In this document: positions 1-9,090 of the stretch, in pieces
Layout: every line of letters begins with the position of its first letter
Position numbering within the stretch: the stretch's first letter is position 1
DNA from: Lichina pygmaea
Taxonomy: Eukaryota > Ascomycota > Lichinomycetes > Lichinales > Lichinaceae
Direction: 5' to 3'
Length of the DNA stretch: 64,000 nucleotides
Assembly (NCBI GenBank): GCA_963422465.1
Contig: OY730171.1
Span: 3,286,001 to 3,350,000, forward strand
Position numbers and translations under genes: made by a program
The notes under the pieces: model-generated
The model's input: only the letters and a program-made list of their open reading frames with translations
Told to the model about the DNA's origin: nothing
Databases searched by the model: none

Positions 1-131
1 TCGGAGCTGGCGGGCAACGGCAAACTGCGATCGATTTAGCACTACGTATGTAGAGCTGCGACCATCGAGTACTTCTTTTCTTGCTCCGGCAGCTCGGGCT
101 TGGGCAGATCCTCAGCGGCGAAGTGGCTGCC

Positions 132-391
132 CTAGACGGAGGTGGTGAACTCATTGAGGGCCGCGTCGTTGATATCGAGCTCCTGCAACCTCTTGTCAAC
201 CTCTTGAGTCCACAAAGGGGGCTATCGATACGTAGTGTTGAGGAGGGTGTTCGATTCTGGGTAGTCTTACGGCTCGAGGCGAGAGGAATAGCCCAAGCTA
301 ATGCTCCGCCTGCTCCTAGCGCTACGTGCGGACTTCTACCGTAGATGTCACCCAGCTTTCTCGGCGCTTTCTCGGCGATCTCCTCAGACCT
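132..391 (-). CDS. possible 3' exons of an unidentified gene
   Basis: On the minus strand an open segment (391 to 271) reads ...LGDIYGRSPHVALGAGG.... It can be joined through a GTAAGA donor and a CAAG acceptor to a second exon (202 to 132) that reads ...RLQELDINDAALNEF... and ends at a TAG. The join keeps frame. The upstream exons, if any, would lie in a stretch rich in GTAC motifs where I could not extend the frame convincingly. I do not recognise the protein. It may be the end of a real gene, a decayed copy, or chance coding-like sequence. Confidence 0.3.
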
Positions 392-867
392 CTACGTATG
401 TACGTATGTACGTCTCGGTGCTTCAACTCCTCCGCGTCTCGCGGCGCTTCAGTTCCCCCAAGTCTGGACCTTGGCAGTGGTATTCTCAACAGATTGCACG
501 TGTATTTCTCTCATGTATAGTTATAGAGCTACTCAGGGCCCCGACTTGAGCTGTATACAGTTTTATACATCAATTGTTCAGTCAGTCACAATACAAACCT
601 CTAAAAACTGGGCGTACGTGCGTAAGAAGAAAGTCACCTACAGTACGTAACGTACCGTACGTACGTACATGACAATGAAATTATAGCGCCAAGTGGGGGG
701 AGGGAGAAGGCAAATCAGACAGGCGTCAAATGTCATGGAAATTTTGTACAAATCGACTACCAGTAGTCTCTTCTGACAACTACATCAACACAGGGACTCA
801 TATTGCTACTGGAATTTGAACCAAGTGGAAGTAGATAACAGCGGGCTCTTTGACAAGACACTTGGAA
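392..867. other. intergenic, GTAC-rich clusters
   Basis: No gene was recognised. The stretch holds two clusters of alternating GTAC/TACG motifs (about 393-412 and 613-669) of the kind found in many other spacers here. The right end is the promoter and 5' leader of GMP synthase. Confidence 0.5.
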
Positions 868-2679
868 ATGACTGCGGAGGCCGACGGCCAAGTGGCCAGA
901 CCACCATCACAAGCTTTTGACACCATCTTAGTGCTTGACTTTGGGTAGGCTGGGCCTGATTTGATAACATATCTCGAGCTGACAGTGATTGAGATCCCAG
1001 TATTCCCACCTCATCACACGGCGCCTACGCGAGCTCAATGTCTACTCGGAGCTGTTACCTTGCACTCAAAGATTGGCAGACTTGGCCTGGTCACCAAAGG
1101 GAATCATTCTGTCTGGGGGTCCATACTCGGTTTACGAGACAGATGCACCCCACGCAGACCCGGCTGTGTTCGAGCTCGACGTGCCAATACTGGGAATCTG
1201 CTACGGCCTTCAAGAGATTGCCTGGTTCCATGGTAAGAGTGTCGCAGCCGGAGAGAAGAGGGAATACGGCCACGCCCATTTAAATATTGTGAGGGACGCC
1301 GGCAGTGGAATCCACGTGGATCGGCTGTTTCAAGACCTCGACAACTACTTGCAGGTGTGGATGTCCCATGGAGATAAGCTGGCAAGCTTGCCTCCAGCAT
1401 TTCACGTGGTTGCTTCGACACCTCACGCTCCATACGCCGGTGTTGCTCACAACTCAAGATCCATCTACGGTATTCAGTTTCATCCGGAGGTCACTCATAC
1501 GCCGCAGGGAACGCGAATCTTGGAGAATTTTGCTGTCAAGATCTGTGGGGCTCGCCAGAACTGGACCATGGGAATGTTTGTGGACAAGGAGATTGCTCGG
1601 ATACGACAAACCGTTGGAGAGAAGGGCCAGGTGATTGGCGCCGTGAGCGGTGGTGTCGACTCGACCGTGGCTGCAAAGTTGATGAAGGAGGCCATCGGGG
1701 ACCGATTTCATGCTGTGTTGGTCGATAATGGACTCATGCGGTTTCGTGAGTGTGAGACTGTCCGTCAGACGCTCGAAGAGCACTTGGGTATCAACCTTGC
1801 GGTGATCGATGCTAGCGAGCAGTTTTTGGCTCGTCTTAAAGGTGTTGTCGACCCCGAGCGAAAGCGCATGATCATCGGCAACACGTTCATCGAGGTCTTT
1901 CAGGAGAAGGCCAAGAGCATCGCCGCCGCCGCTGCAGGATCGCCCCAGGAGGGTGACATCGAGTGGCTTCTGCAGGGCACACTATACCCCGACGTGATCG
2001 AGAGCATATCCTTCAAGGGTCCCAGCGCGACCATCAAGACACATCACAACGTCGGTGGACTACTGAAGGGAATGCACCTCAAGCTCATCGAGCCCCTCAG
2101 GGAGCTTTTCAAGGACGAAGTCCGCCTGCTGGGGACGAAGCTCGGCATCCCCGAGGAACTCGTCTGGAGGCACCCGTTCCCAGGCCCGGGGCTCGGCATC
2201 CGCGTTCTCGGGGAAGTGACTCCCGAGCAACTTCGGATCGCGCGTGAGGCCGATCACATCTTCATCGAGGAGATCAGGGCGGCCGGTCTGTACCGTCAGA
2301 TCAGCCAAGCCTTTGCCGCCTTGCTTCCCGTGAAGGCCGTCGGGGTGATGGGAGACAAGCGCGTGCACGAGCAAGTCATCGCTCTGAGAGCGGTCGAGAC
2401 GACCGACTTCATGACCGCCGACTGGTTTCCCTTTGATGGTCACTTCCTCAAAGTAGTCAGCCGAAGGATCGTGAACGAGGTCAACGGAGTCTGCAGGGTG
2501 CTCTACGACGGTATGTTCTTTGTGCGCGCGCGCGCGTGTGTGTGTGTGTGTGTGTGTGTGCTCTCATCCTGATTGATCGTCGATCGCGTCGCTAACTGCG
2601 AGTGTGCGTGTGTGCGCGTGTTTTTGTGTATGTGTGTGCAGTGACCAGCAAGCCTCCAGGTACAATCGAGATGGAATAA
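868..2679 (+). CDS. GUA1: GMP synthase (glutamine-hydrolysing)
   Basis: Catalyses XMP + ATP + glutamine to GMP in the cytosol, the last step of de novo guanine nucleotide synthesis. Exons are 868-944, 994-2510 and 2642-2679, giving 543 residues, a normal length. The start is set by a short first exon ([15 protein letters not shown]...) that supplies the conserved DTILVLDFG before [10 protein letters not shown]. The class I glutamine amidotransferase domain shows the nucleophile in GICYGLQE (Cys95) and the His/Glu pair in FHPEVTHT. The ATP-pyrophosphatase P-loop is [10 protein letters not shown], and the C-terminal dimerisation domain ends in [11 protein letters not shown]. Intron 1 is 49 nt. 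Intron 2 (2511-2641) carries a 40-nt alternating purine/pyrimidine tract; without splicing it the conserved C-terminus is lost. Confidence 0.97.
2521..2560. repeat. (CG)n(TG)n alternating tract inside intron 2 of GMP synthase
   Basis: Forty consecutive bases alternate pyrimidine and purine, first CG then TG dinucleotides, just after the 5' splice site of the last intron. A second GT-rich run follows at about 2600-2638. Confidence 0.9.
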
Positions 2680-3448
2680 TCACCAGAAGCCTGCACCTTT
2701 CGCGAGTCGAGCCGATCATCCTACGACCCACGGATGATCCCACGATCCAACGAGACGAGCCAATGACCCAGTCCCTACACCTCGCCTCCCGTCGCCTCCC
2801 GCCGCACGACGACTCCTGACCCCGAGAAGCGGACATATGTGCTGCCGGGAAGGGGGGTGTAATCATACTTAGATCTCTACGACTTGACATCGAGATGCTA
2901 CCATCTATGGGATACTTCACTGTCGATGCTTCGGGGACCAGGGTCAATGATCTATCAAGCTCTCTCACTTCTTTCAACACCTTTCCCTCTTACTACTCTG
3001 CCCATGTATTGTTGTCGCTGTCGGCAAGACGTGGTATACTGTACGTAGTACTGTACAGGCCCTTGTTCGAGTACGAGAGCACGGAGGAGTGCCGAAGGAG
3101 GGCGGCGCGACCTCCTCTACAAGCACTGCGAACGACGCTACCGAACACTTGCTCTACCGAGTACTTGGTTTACCGCCGCGGCCAAGGGGAACGGCGGGAG
3201 AATGTAAGTGGGATGGTGCTGCACAGGAGGGGCGACGTGCGAGAAAGATTGACAACCGAGAGCGTATGAGCATGAGAGCATGGGTGACAGCAGTTTGATT
3301 GACACGGCATGAACATCCTAGTGTAGCTGCGAGTCGGGGGATGAAAAACGCATTGCCCTAGCCCGGCGACGCGAGAAACGCAGCAGCCCGACCTGGTCAA
3401 CTTCGAGCATCGTCATCACGACCACGGACACACCCGCGACACCGCCGC
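2680..3448. other. intergenic between convergent GMP synthase and uL4
   Basis: No gene was recognised. The stretch contains the 3' ends of two convergent genes. Short open frames here lack conserved features. Confidence 0.5.
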
Positions 3449-4756
3449 TCAGTCGGCCAGGAGGACCTTGACGGACCCCTCCCCAGCCCGCTCCCGTTTT
3501 CCGTCGTCGACCTTCAGCTGACCCAGCTTCTTCTTGCGGTACTGCGCCGCGTAAGGATTCAGCCGGAGCAAGATCTGCATGTTCCGGAGCGGATTCTTCT
3601 TGAGCACACGCGTGCGTTTTGTCGTCGCGCCGCCCTTGACTGGCCGCACCACCGCCTGAACCTCGGCCGAGTTGATGAGCCGACCGATGTCGGCGTTCGC
3701 CACGAGACTGGACGGCAGCAGGAAGTCCTTCTTGAGCGCCGACGGCGCCGTTGACGATCCGTAGATCTGGTCGAGTGCGGCGAAGGCGCAAGACGTCCAG
3801 ACGATGAAGCGGCCCAGGTGCCCACCGGGCGCGAGTTGGAGGAGGTTCAGCGCAAAGACAGATGACGTCTCGACGCCCGGAATGTTACGGAACGCTCGCA
3901 CAAGCCCCTTGCCATCCTCATCCGGGTGGTAGACGATGAGCGGGCCACGTCGCTGCCGGAACCGTCGGCCTCGCATCTTGCCCTTGCCGGCCCGCATCTT
4001 GCGCGACTTTTTCACCTTGACCACGTCCGGGCCGGCACCGATACCCTTGAGCAACCCAACAGCGGCCGAGGTCTTCCCGACGGCGCCGTTGGCGAACGTC
4101 TTCGACGAGATGACGAGCGGGACCTCTGGCACGGTCGAGATGCGGTGGCCTCGCGCGAGCAGAAGAGCCGGCACCGACGAGGCCGCCAACGCCGATGTCG
4201 TCGCGAAGCGTCTGCGACACAGAAGTGTCAATCGGCTGCTCCGGTTCGGCTAGAACCCCCGCTCGAGGACTCGCTCACTTCTGGTTCAAATTGATCTTCT
4301 GGTGCCATTTCCGCCACACCTTTGTCGGAGCGAACATGCGGCCGGCGCGACACATGTTGCCAAAGGCACCTTGACCAGCTCGGTGGGTGCCGCCTCCGGA
4401 GACACGGGGGATACGAGCCACGGCCCGGCCTACGACGTAGAGAACAGCGTCAGTGACACGTTCTTGTAGTGGGGGCGTTGTCCGTGATCACTTGCCAGTT
4501 CCCCATGATTCGGCTGAGGTTTGGTGGCCGGCTTTCTCGCTGACGGCGTAAGGTTGCCTCTTGTTCTTGGCCATGCCAGTGTGGACGAACCTAGCAGGAA
4601 GGCCAGTGAGCAAGCAGGCCATCCAAGCGATCAAGGTGGCACTCACTGCACGATATCCGGCCGAATTGGCGACCTGAAGACGGCCGGAAGCGGATGAGTA
4701 GAGCCGGTGGGTTGGCCATCGGCCGAGAGAACGGTCACAGTCGGTCGTGTCGTCAT
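3449..4756 (-). CDS. RPL4: 60S ribosomal protein uL4 (L4/L1)
   Basis: Cytosolic large-subunit protein lining the exit tunnel. Exons on the minus strand are 4756-4647, 4590-4496, 4429-4279 and 4211-3449, giving 372 residues, typical for fungi. Family blocks are plain: an [14 protein letters not shown] start, [59 protein letters not shown] and [13 protein letters not shown]. Intron 2 (4495-4430) starts with GC (GCAAGT...TAG) instead of GT; no other join restores [11 protein letters not shown]. The other introns are GTGAGT...CTAG and GTGAGC...GCAG. The gene is divergent from the MAPEG gene, with a 373-bp shared upstream region holding telobox-like elements. Confidence 0.97.
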
Positions 4757-4827
4757 GTTGGCGATGAGCGTCAAGGGTTGAGCTGGCTGAGACGATCAGA
4801 TGAGGTTGTGATATCGCCAATCTCAAT

Positions 4828-4870
4828 TTAGGGCACTTGATGGGAGCAGTCCCATCAAACCCTAACCCTA
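4828..4870. promoter_or_regulatory. telobox-like TTAGGG elements upstream of RPL4
   Basis: TTAGGG lies at 4828-4833 on the plus strand. AACCCTAACCCTA at 4858-4870 gives two more TTAGGG cores on the minus strand. They sit roughly 70-115 bp upstream of the uL4 start codon. TTAGGG is the binding core of Tbf1-type factors, which control ribosomal protein genes in several ascomycetes. The role here is inferred. Confidence 0.55.
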
Positions 4871-5129
4871 GCGGATGTGCGCGTACAAGCATTGTGCTTA
4901 GTCACGGTTGGTGACATAAGCGGGTCTTTGTTCCGCCGAAAGTGTGGCCCGTCTTCCGTGAACCTCGGCCGTACGGAGGACGGTCGACGACTCTGGCCAG
5001 GCCCCGGAGCCCGGACCCCCGACGCGCCGGGCTACAAACGCTACGGTACTTAAAGCTCGCAGGCCGACTTAGCCACGGAACCAGTATTCTCCATCCGCCT
5101 TCACCTGGATCCTCTGCCGGTAAAGTGCC

Positions 5130-5769
5130 ATGGCATCCTCCGTCCAAGACTGGTCTCTCTACAGCATTGGCGGAGCCGTTCTGCTGGCGTACATCCCACA
5201 GCTGTGGTATGAATACCGAATCGTCTCTGCGTCCGGAGGATGGATCAGCAACGTACTGTCGGTAGCCTTTTCCAGCATAGTGACTGCTCATCAGGCTTGG
5301 CCTTCCGAGCCGATTCGCTGACCAGGTACTTGGATCAGACCTCGTAGAAACCTTGAGTACTTGAAGGGCAAGATTCCCGACGACATCTGGAAAGAATGCT
5401 ACCGAGCTCGAAGCGCTCACCTGAACGGCCTGGAGAGCATCCCCTTCTTCGCGGCGAGCGTGGTGCGTCCAAGTCCTGCCCCGCTACAAAGCAGCCATGT
5501 GAAGCCGATGGGGTGGCGGTCACGCAGCTCGCTGACGTCGGATCATTCTACAACAGCTCGCTGGCCATCTCGTAGGCCTTCCGCGTGCCTATCTGAACTC
5601 GCTGTCCCTGCAGTTTTTGGGATTGCGCACGCTGTATATGCTCCTATACATCACCACCCGCCGTGAACAGCTTAGCTATCTCCGAACGTTGGTCTGGTTC
5701 TGGAGCGGCAGCCTTCCCGCACGCTTGCTTGTTTCGGCAGCAAGGAAGCTCAATCATGAGCCAGCATGA
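5130..5769 (+). CDS. MAPEG-family membrane protein
   Basis: Probable microsomal membrane protein of the MAPEG (membrane-associated proteins in eicosanoid and glutathione metabolism) superfamily, about 150 residues, a usual length. Exon 1 starts at 5130 (MASSVQDWSLYSIGG..., then a hydrophobic segment). A middle exon ends at 5462 and carries KECYRARSAHLNGLES followed by IPFFAASV. The last exon is 5557-5769 and reads LAGHLVGLPRAYLNSLSLQ, then LRTLYMLLYITTRRE. The joined block RAHLNGLE-IPFFAASVLAGH is characteristic of the family. The exon 1 to exon 2 junction, between about 5245 and 5346, is unresolved: no strong donor/acceptor pair keeps frame, so a weak or non-canonical site, or a sequence error, is possible. 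The substrate is unknown. Confidence 0.8.
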
Positions 5770-6638
5770 TCACACGTTCGCTTGTCTGATCCTACCACGA
5801 CCTCGAGAAGGCTGAGCAGCCGTCGGCGAACTGTTGGATAAGAATCGCACCGACACGTTGTTCTGGTAGTGTACACTAGATTCTGGTTCAGTTTCTGCCT
5901 TTGTCTTTCATACCTCGGTTCGTTATAGTCGGCGAAGCCGTCTCAAATTCTCGTTGGGGGACAGCTGGGAAAACAAAGGCTGCAGATCTCATGAAGCTTT
6001 GAGGGGGAGATCGCTATACAAAAGTCTCCACTCCCTGCTCTCCTCATATTGCCAGACCGATCTCAAATGTGGCAGACGCTTCCACCAATACTTCCGCAGG
6101 ACCGTCTACGTTGATATCTCCACATAACTGATGTTCAAGAAATACAGTCAGCCGCAAATGCTCACGCAATATAATCTTATGTTGATACGGAATCGGCAGC
6201 TATCCACTTCTACAATACCCGGTCTACTCCATCACGTCTGTATGTAAAGTACAGCTCTCTAGCATCAACATGCGGGTGATTACCTCACGAGTGTTTTAAA
6301 TGGAAGCAGTCGAATGTGCAACACCACTAGGTTTCATCTCTCCGACAATACCCTTGAGACAGGTTGATACCTTGGCTGACATGGTATGTGGACGCCTCAT
6401 ACCTGCCCACTCCTTACGGTAGCTGTCGGTGCCGACCACGGCTTGACTGATAGGGGTGTATATATGTAGAAGTCCCATTTCTCTACATGGGTAGATGATG
6501 ATTTGTCTCATATGAAGAGCAACAACGTATACGATACTTGATTCCAACATACTCGTAAAAAGGCGATATAGTGAACTCCCTCCTTCTCCTGGAGTGCAAC
6601 AACGCCACCTTACTGTTCAGACATGACTGTTCCCTGCT

Positions 6639-6694
6639 TGTTGCGGCCGCAAGCAGGGCCAGGGCTGAGCCTGGCTTAGTCAGTTGTTGGTCAG
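6639..6694. repeat. dispersed repeat, copy A
   Basis: The core AGGGCCAGGGCTGAGCCTGG followed by CTTAGTCAG recurs inverted, with a few changes, at 18702-18740. The string CTGGCTTAGTCAG is found again at 19976-19988. The family is unknown. Confidence 0.6.
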
Positions 6695-6921
6695 CTTAGC
6701 TAGACGGGCTTCGAGCCGGAGAGGGCTACAGACCAGCAGGGGTGGCTTAGTCGATCACATTGGTCAGATCGCTCAGCCCATAAAAGCCTCGAGTCCTCGA
6801 CATTCAGGCTGTAGCCTTGGCACCTGTGCCAAGCTGTCACAGTACTGCCTCTAGTCCTACTTGTACTGTATCATGCCTCCACCTATAGAGCCACTGGAGT
6901 GTGTAGGCTTGTCGAACATCT

Positions 6922-7158
6922 GGGCGACTGGTCAGCGTGCGGTGTCGTTGTCGTAAGGAAGAGGCTCTCGGCAAGAAAGGTCTCTTGATTCTCTGTGTCG
7001 CTAGCTAGGCACGCTAGGCATCTATTGTATTGTATTGTATTGAGATCTGTTGAGCGGCCAGGCGACTGGTCAGCGTGCGGCGTCGGCGTCGTACGGAAGA
7101 GGCTCCCAGCCCGTAAGACTCTTGATTCTCTGAGTGTCGCTAGCTAGCGTCTATTATA
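6922..7158. repeat. imperfect tandem duplication, ~138-bp period
   Basis: GGCGACTGGTCAGCGTGCGG begins at about 6923 and again at 7061. Both copies continue with a GTCGT..GGAAGAGGCTC segment, then CTCTTGATTCTCTG and GTCGCTAGCTAG. The copies differ by substitutions and small indels and are separated by a TATTG microsatellite. Confidence 0.8.
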
Positions 7159-7180
7159 CAGGAAAAATTCTCTTCTTCTC

Positions 7181-7521
7181 CACGTGACCTCGCCTTTAGC
7201 AGCGAGCGAGGACCGGTCTCTCCCACCCCCAGTCAACAAGATCCTACACCATTCTAAAGCTAGCTACGCTACGGGAGTACATTATGTGGGGAATACTATG
7301 AAAGTGGGAAGGAAACCTTTGGCCCAGGTGACTAGTCACCTGCTCCTAGGATGAAACCCTCCCCTGCGGCCCCTAGGTGGGCACCATCTAACTATAGAAC
7401 AAAGAAGGCATCTAATGTACTTCGTACGAATTGTATTACCACACGTGACCTCAGCTCTAGCAGAGAGCAAAAGACTGGTTCTCTCACAGCCCACCCCCTC
7501 CCCCCCCGGGTCGACAAGACT
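7181..7521. repeat. second diverged direct repeat, ~260 bp apart
   Basis: A CACGTGACCTC...TAGCAG.GAGC...CTCTC..C.CCCCC...GTC.ACAAGA pattern starts at 7181 and again at 7443. The first copy runs to about 7232 and the second to about 7521. Similarity is moderate by eye. Confidence 0.5.
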
Positions 7522-7528
7522 GTACTGC

Positions 7529-7569
7529 ACGTATGTACCTTCCGTACCTGAGTACGGAAGTACATACGT
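7529..7569. repeat. GTAC-type inverted repeat (hairpin)
   Basis: ACGTATGTACCTTCCGTAC, a 4-base loop, then GTACGGAAGTACATACGT. The arms match except for one extra C. The right arm contains the recurrent element GTACGGAAGTAC. Confidence 0.8.
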
Positions 7570-7896
7570 ATATATTACGACATAGTAGAAATAGGCCCGG
7601 GGAGAGGAAGACAAACAGGCACGCAAGATACTCGCCCGTGAGAACAACGACAAAGGCCTCCGGGCGGCTTCCGACTTTCCCGTTGGCGTACACTGTACGT
7701 ATGTACAAGCAGACTAGGAGGAGCAACGGAACTGGAGAAGTCCAATTGAGCCTAGCTCTCCATACACTAAGAAGATCCTGGTCCATGACAGCCCAAGAAA
7801 AAGAGGAAGAGACAGGGAGCCCCCTCCAATAACGAGCTTCTCAAAGTCGCTTCCTTCCACTGAGGATTCAATCCTGCCTCAGCCGCTAGCGTGCTC

Positions 7897-7942
7897 GCTA
7901 CCCGTGCCATAGGGGGTTAATACCCCCCATGACACGGGTAGC
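7897..7942. repeat. 21-bp inverted repeat with TAAT loop
   Basis: The left arm (7897-7917) and right arm (7922-7942) pair at 19 of 21 positions around a TAAT loop. Each arm begins GCTACCCGTG when read outward. No gene adjoins it. Confidence 0.85.
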
Positions 7943-9090
7943 TGTTGCTGTCTCGCGATTGATGTACAGCGCAGTTGAACTTCGCTAGAGCACGACGGCC
8001 AGAAGGATCCACACACAAAGCCGACTACAATACGGCTACACTCAACTGTGACAGGGCACCTCTACAGAGCATGGACAACTTCATAGAGCAGCAAGATAAT
8101 CAATTGCTCCCTAGTACGTCTCCACCTCAGAGATGAATCCCGCGATCTTTTTTAGCTAGGAGACGAAAATCTCTTTTCTGCGCCTCCGGAGTAATGTTCT
8201 TCCGCTCCGAGGGCTGTTTAGTCATCGACCCCCTGACAAACGCCTTGACTGATACTGTAAGTAGCCACGCACGTGCCACGGTAGCCTCGCGAGGGTCTAG
8301 AATCCGGATCAAAGTTGACCCGAGCTGTCATTGAGCTGTCATTGAGTGCCCCCTTCCGAATCGGTACGTACAGTATATACGGAAGTACCAGGTACGGAAA
8401 GAGGTACAGTCGCACGACACAAGTCTGCGTACACCTTCATACATAATCTACCTGGGGTTAGTCCGGAGGATCAATACATCATCGCTTGCTATTGTCGCTT
8501 TAACTTTAATTCTGTCGCATTACTTAAGAAGAGAGCAGCTGTTGAGTTGTACCGGTGGGCGCAGACTTGTGTCGTGGCACTGTACAACAGTACGTAATAC
8601 GTAACTGCGTCTGTCTCCCGGCCGTGCTGAACGCTCAAGGTGGCGAATGCCGGCGCACTGACCATAATAAACAAGTTACCGAATTGCGCAAGGAGCTGAT
8701 GGCCCAGCTGAACCCGATGGGGCAAACAAGCGTGAGCTGACAGTCGGGACATGGTCGATGCAATGCAGGACAACGTTGCAGGGAGTCGTCACGTTCTGCT
8801 CTCCCTTCTCGCCTCCGCAAGCATGGGTCTGATATAACTGGGATTGGGTACCTATCCTGTCCATCTGGGATGACATCTAACTGGCTGAGGTGGCAGCGGA
8901 GTCGTGGATGGCTTGTCACCCTCGGTTTCTGCCACTTGTGATCAGATTGGTCTGAAGAATCTGCAGTCGGATCGGAGAACCAGCCAGTAAGCATCGTCCC
9001 GGTTCTTGTCCGGTGAACAGGCAACCGAGCCTGCTTTCGTCTGATCCGATCTAAGTGGAACCGTGACAGCAGAAATCCTCGTCACACGCA

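Larger units (their letters stand above)
5770..9090. other. 3.3-kb gene-poor spacer with decayed repeats
   Basis: No convincing gene on either strand. It contains two imperfect tandem duplications (6922-7158 and 7181-7521), two hairpins (7529-7569 and 7897-7942), a TATTG run (7022-7042), one arm of a dispersed repeat (6639-6694) and several GTACGGAAGTAC-type elements. It looks like old mobile-element debris. Its right end is the promoter of the RhoGEF-like gene. Confidence 0.55.

Noticed and set aside
4858-4870. Interstitial telomere repeat
   Set aside because: Only two tandem units are present; the position upstream of a ribosomal protein gene fits a telobox better.
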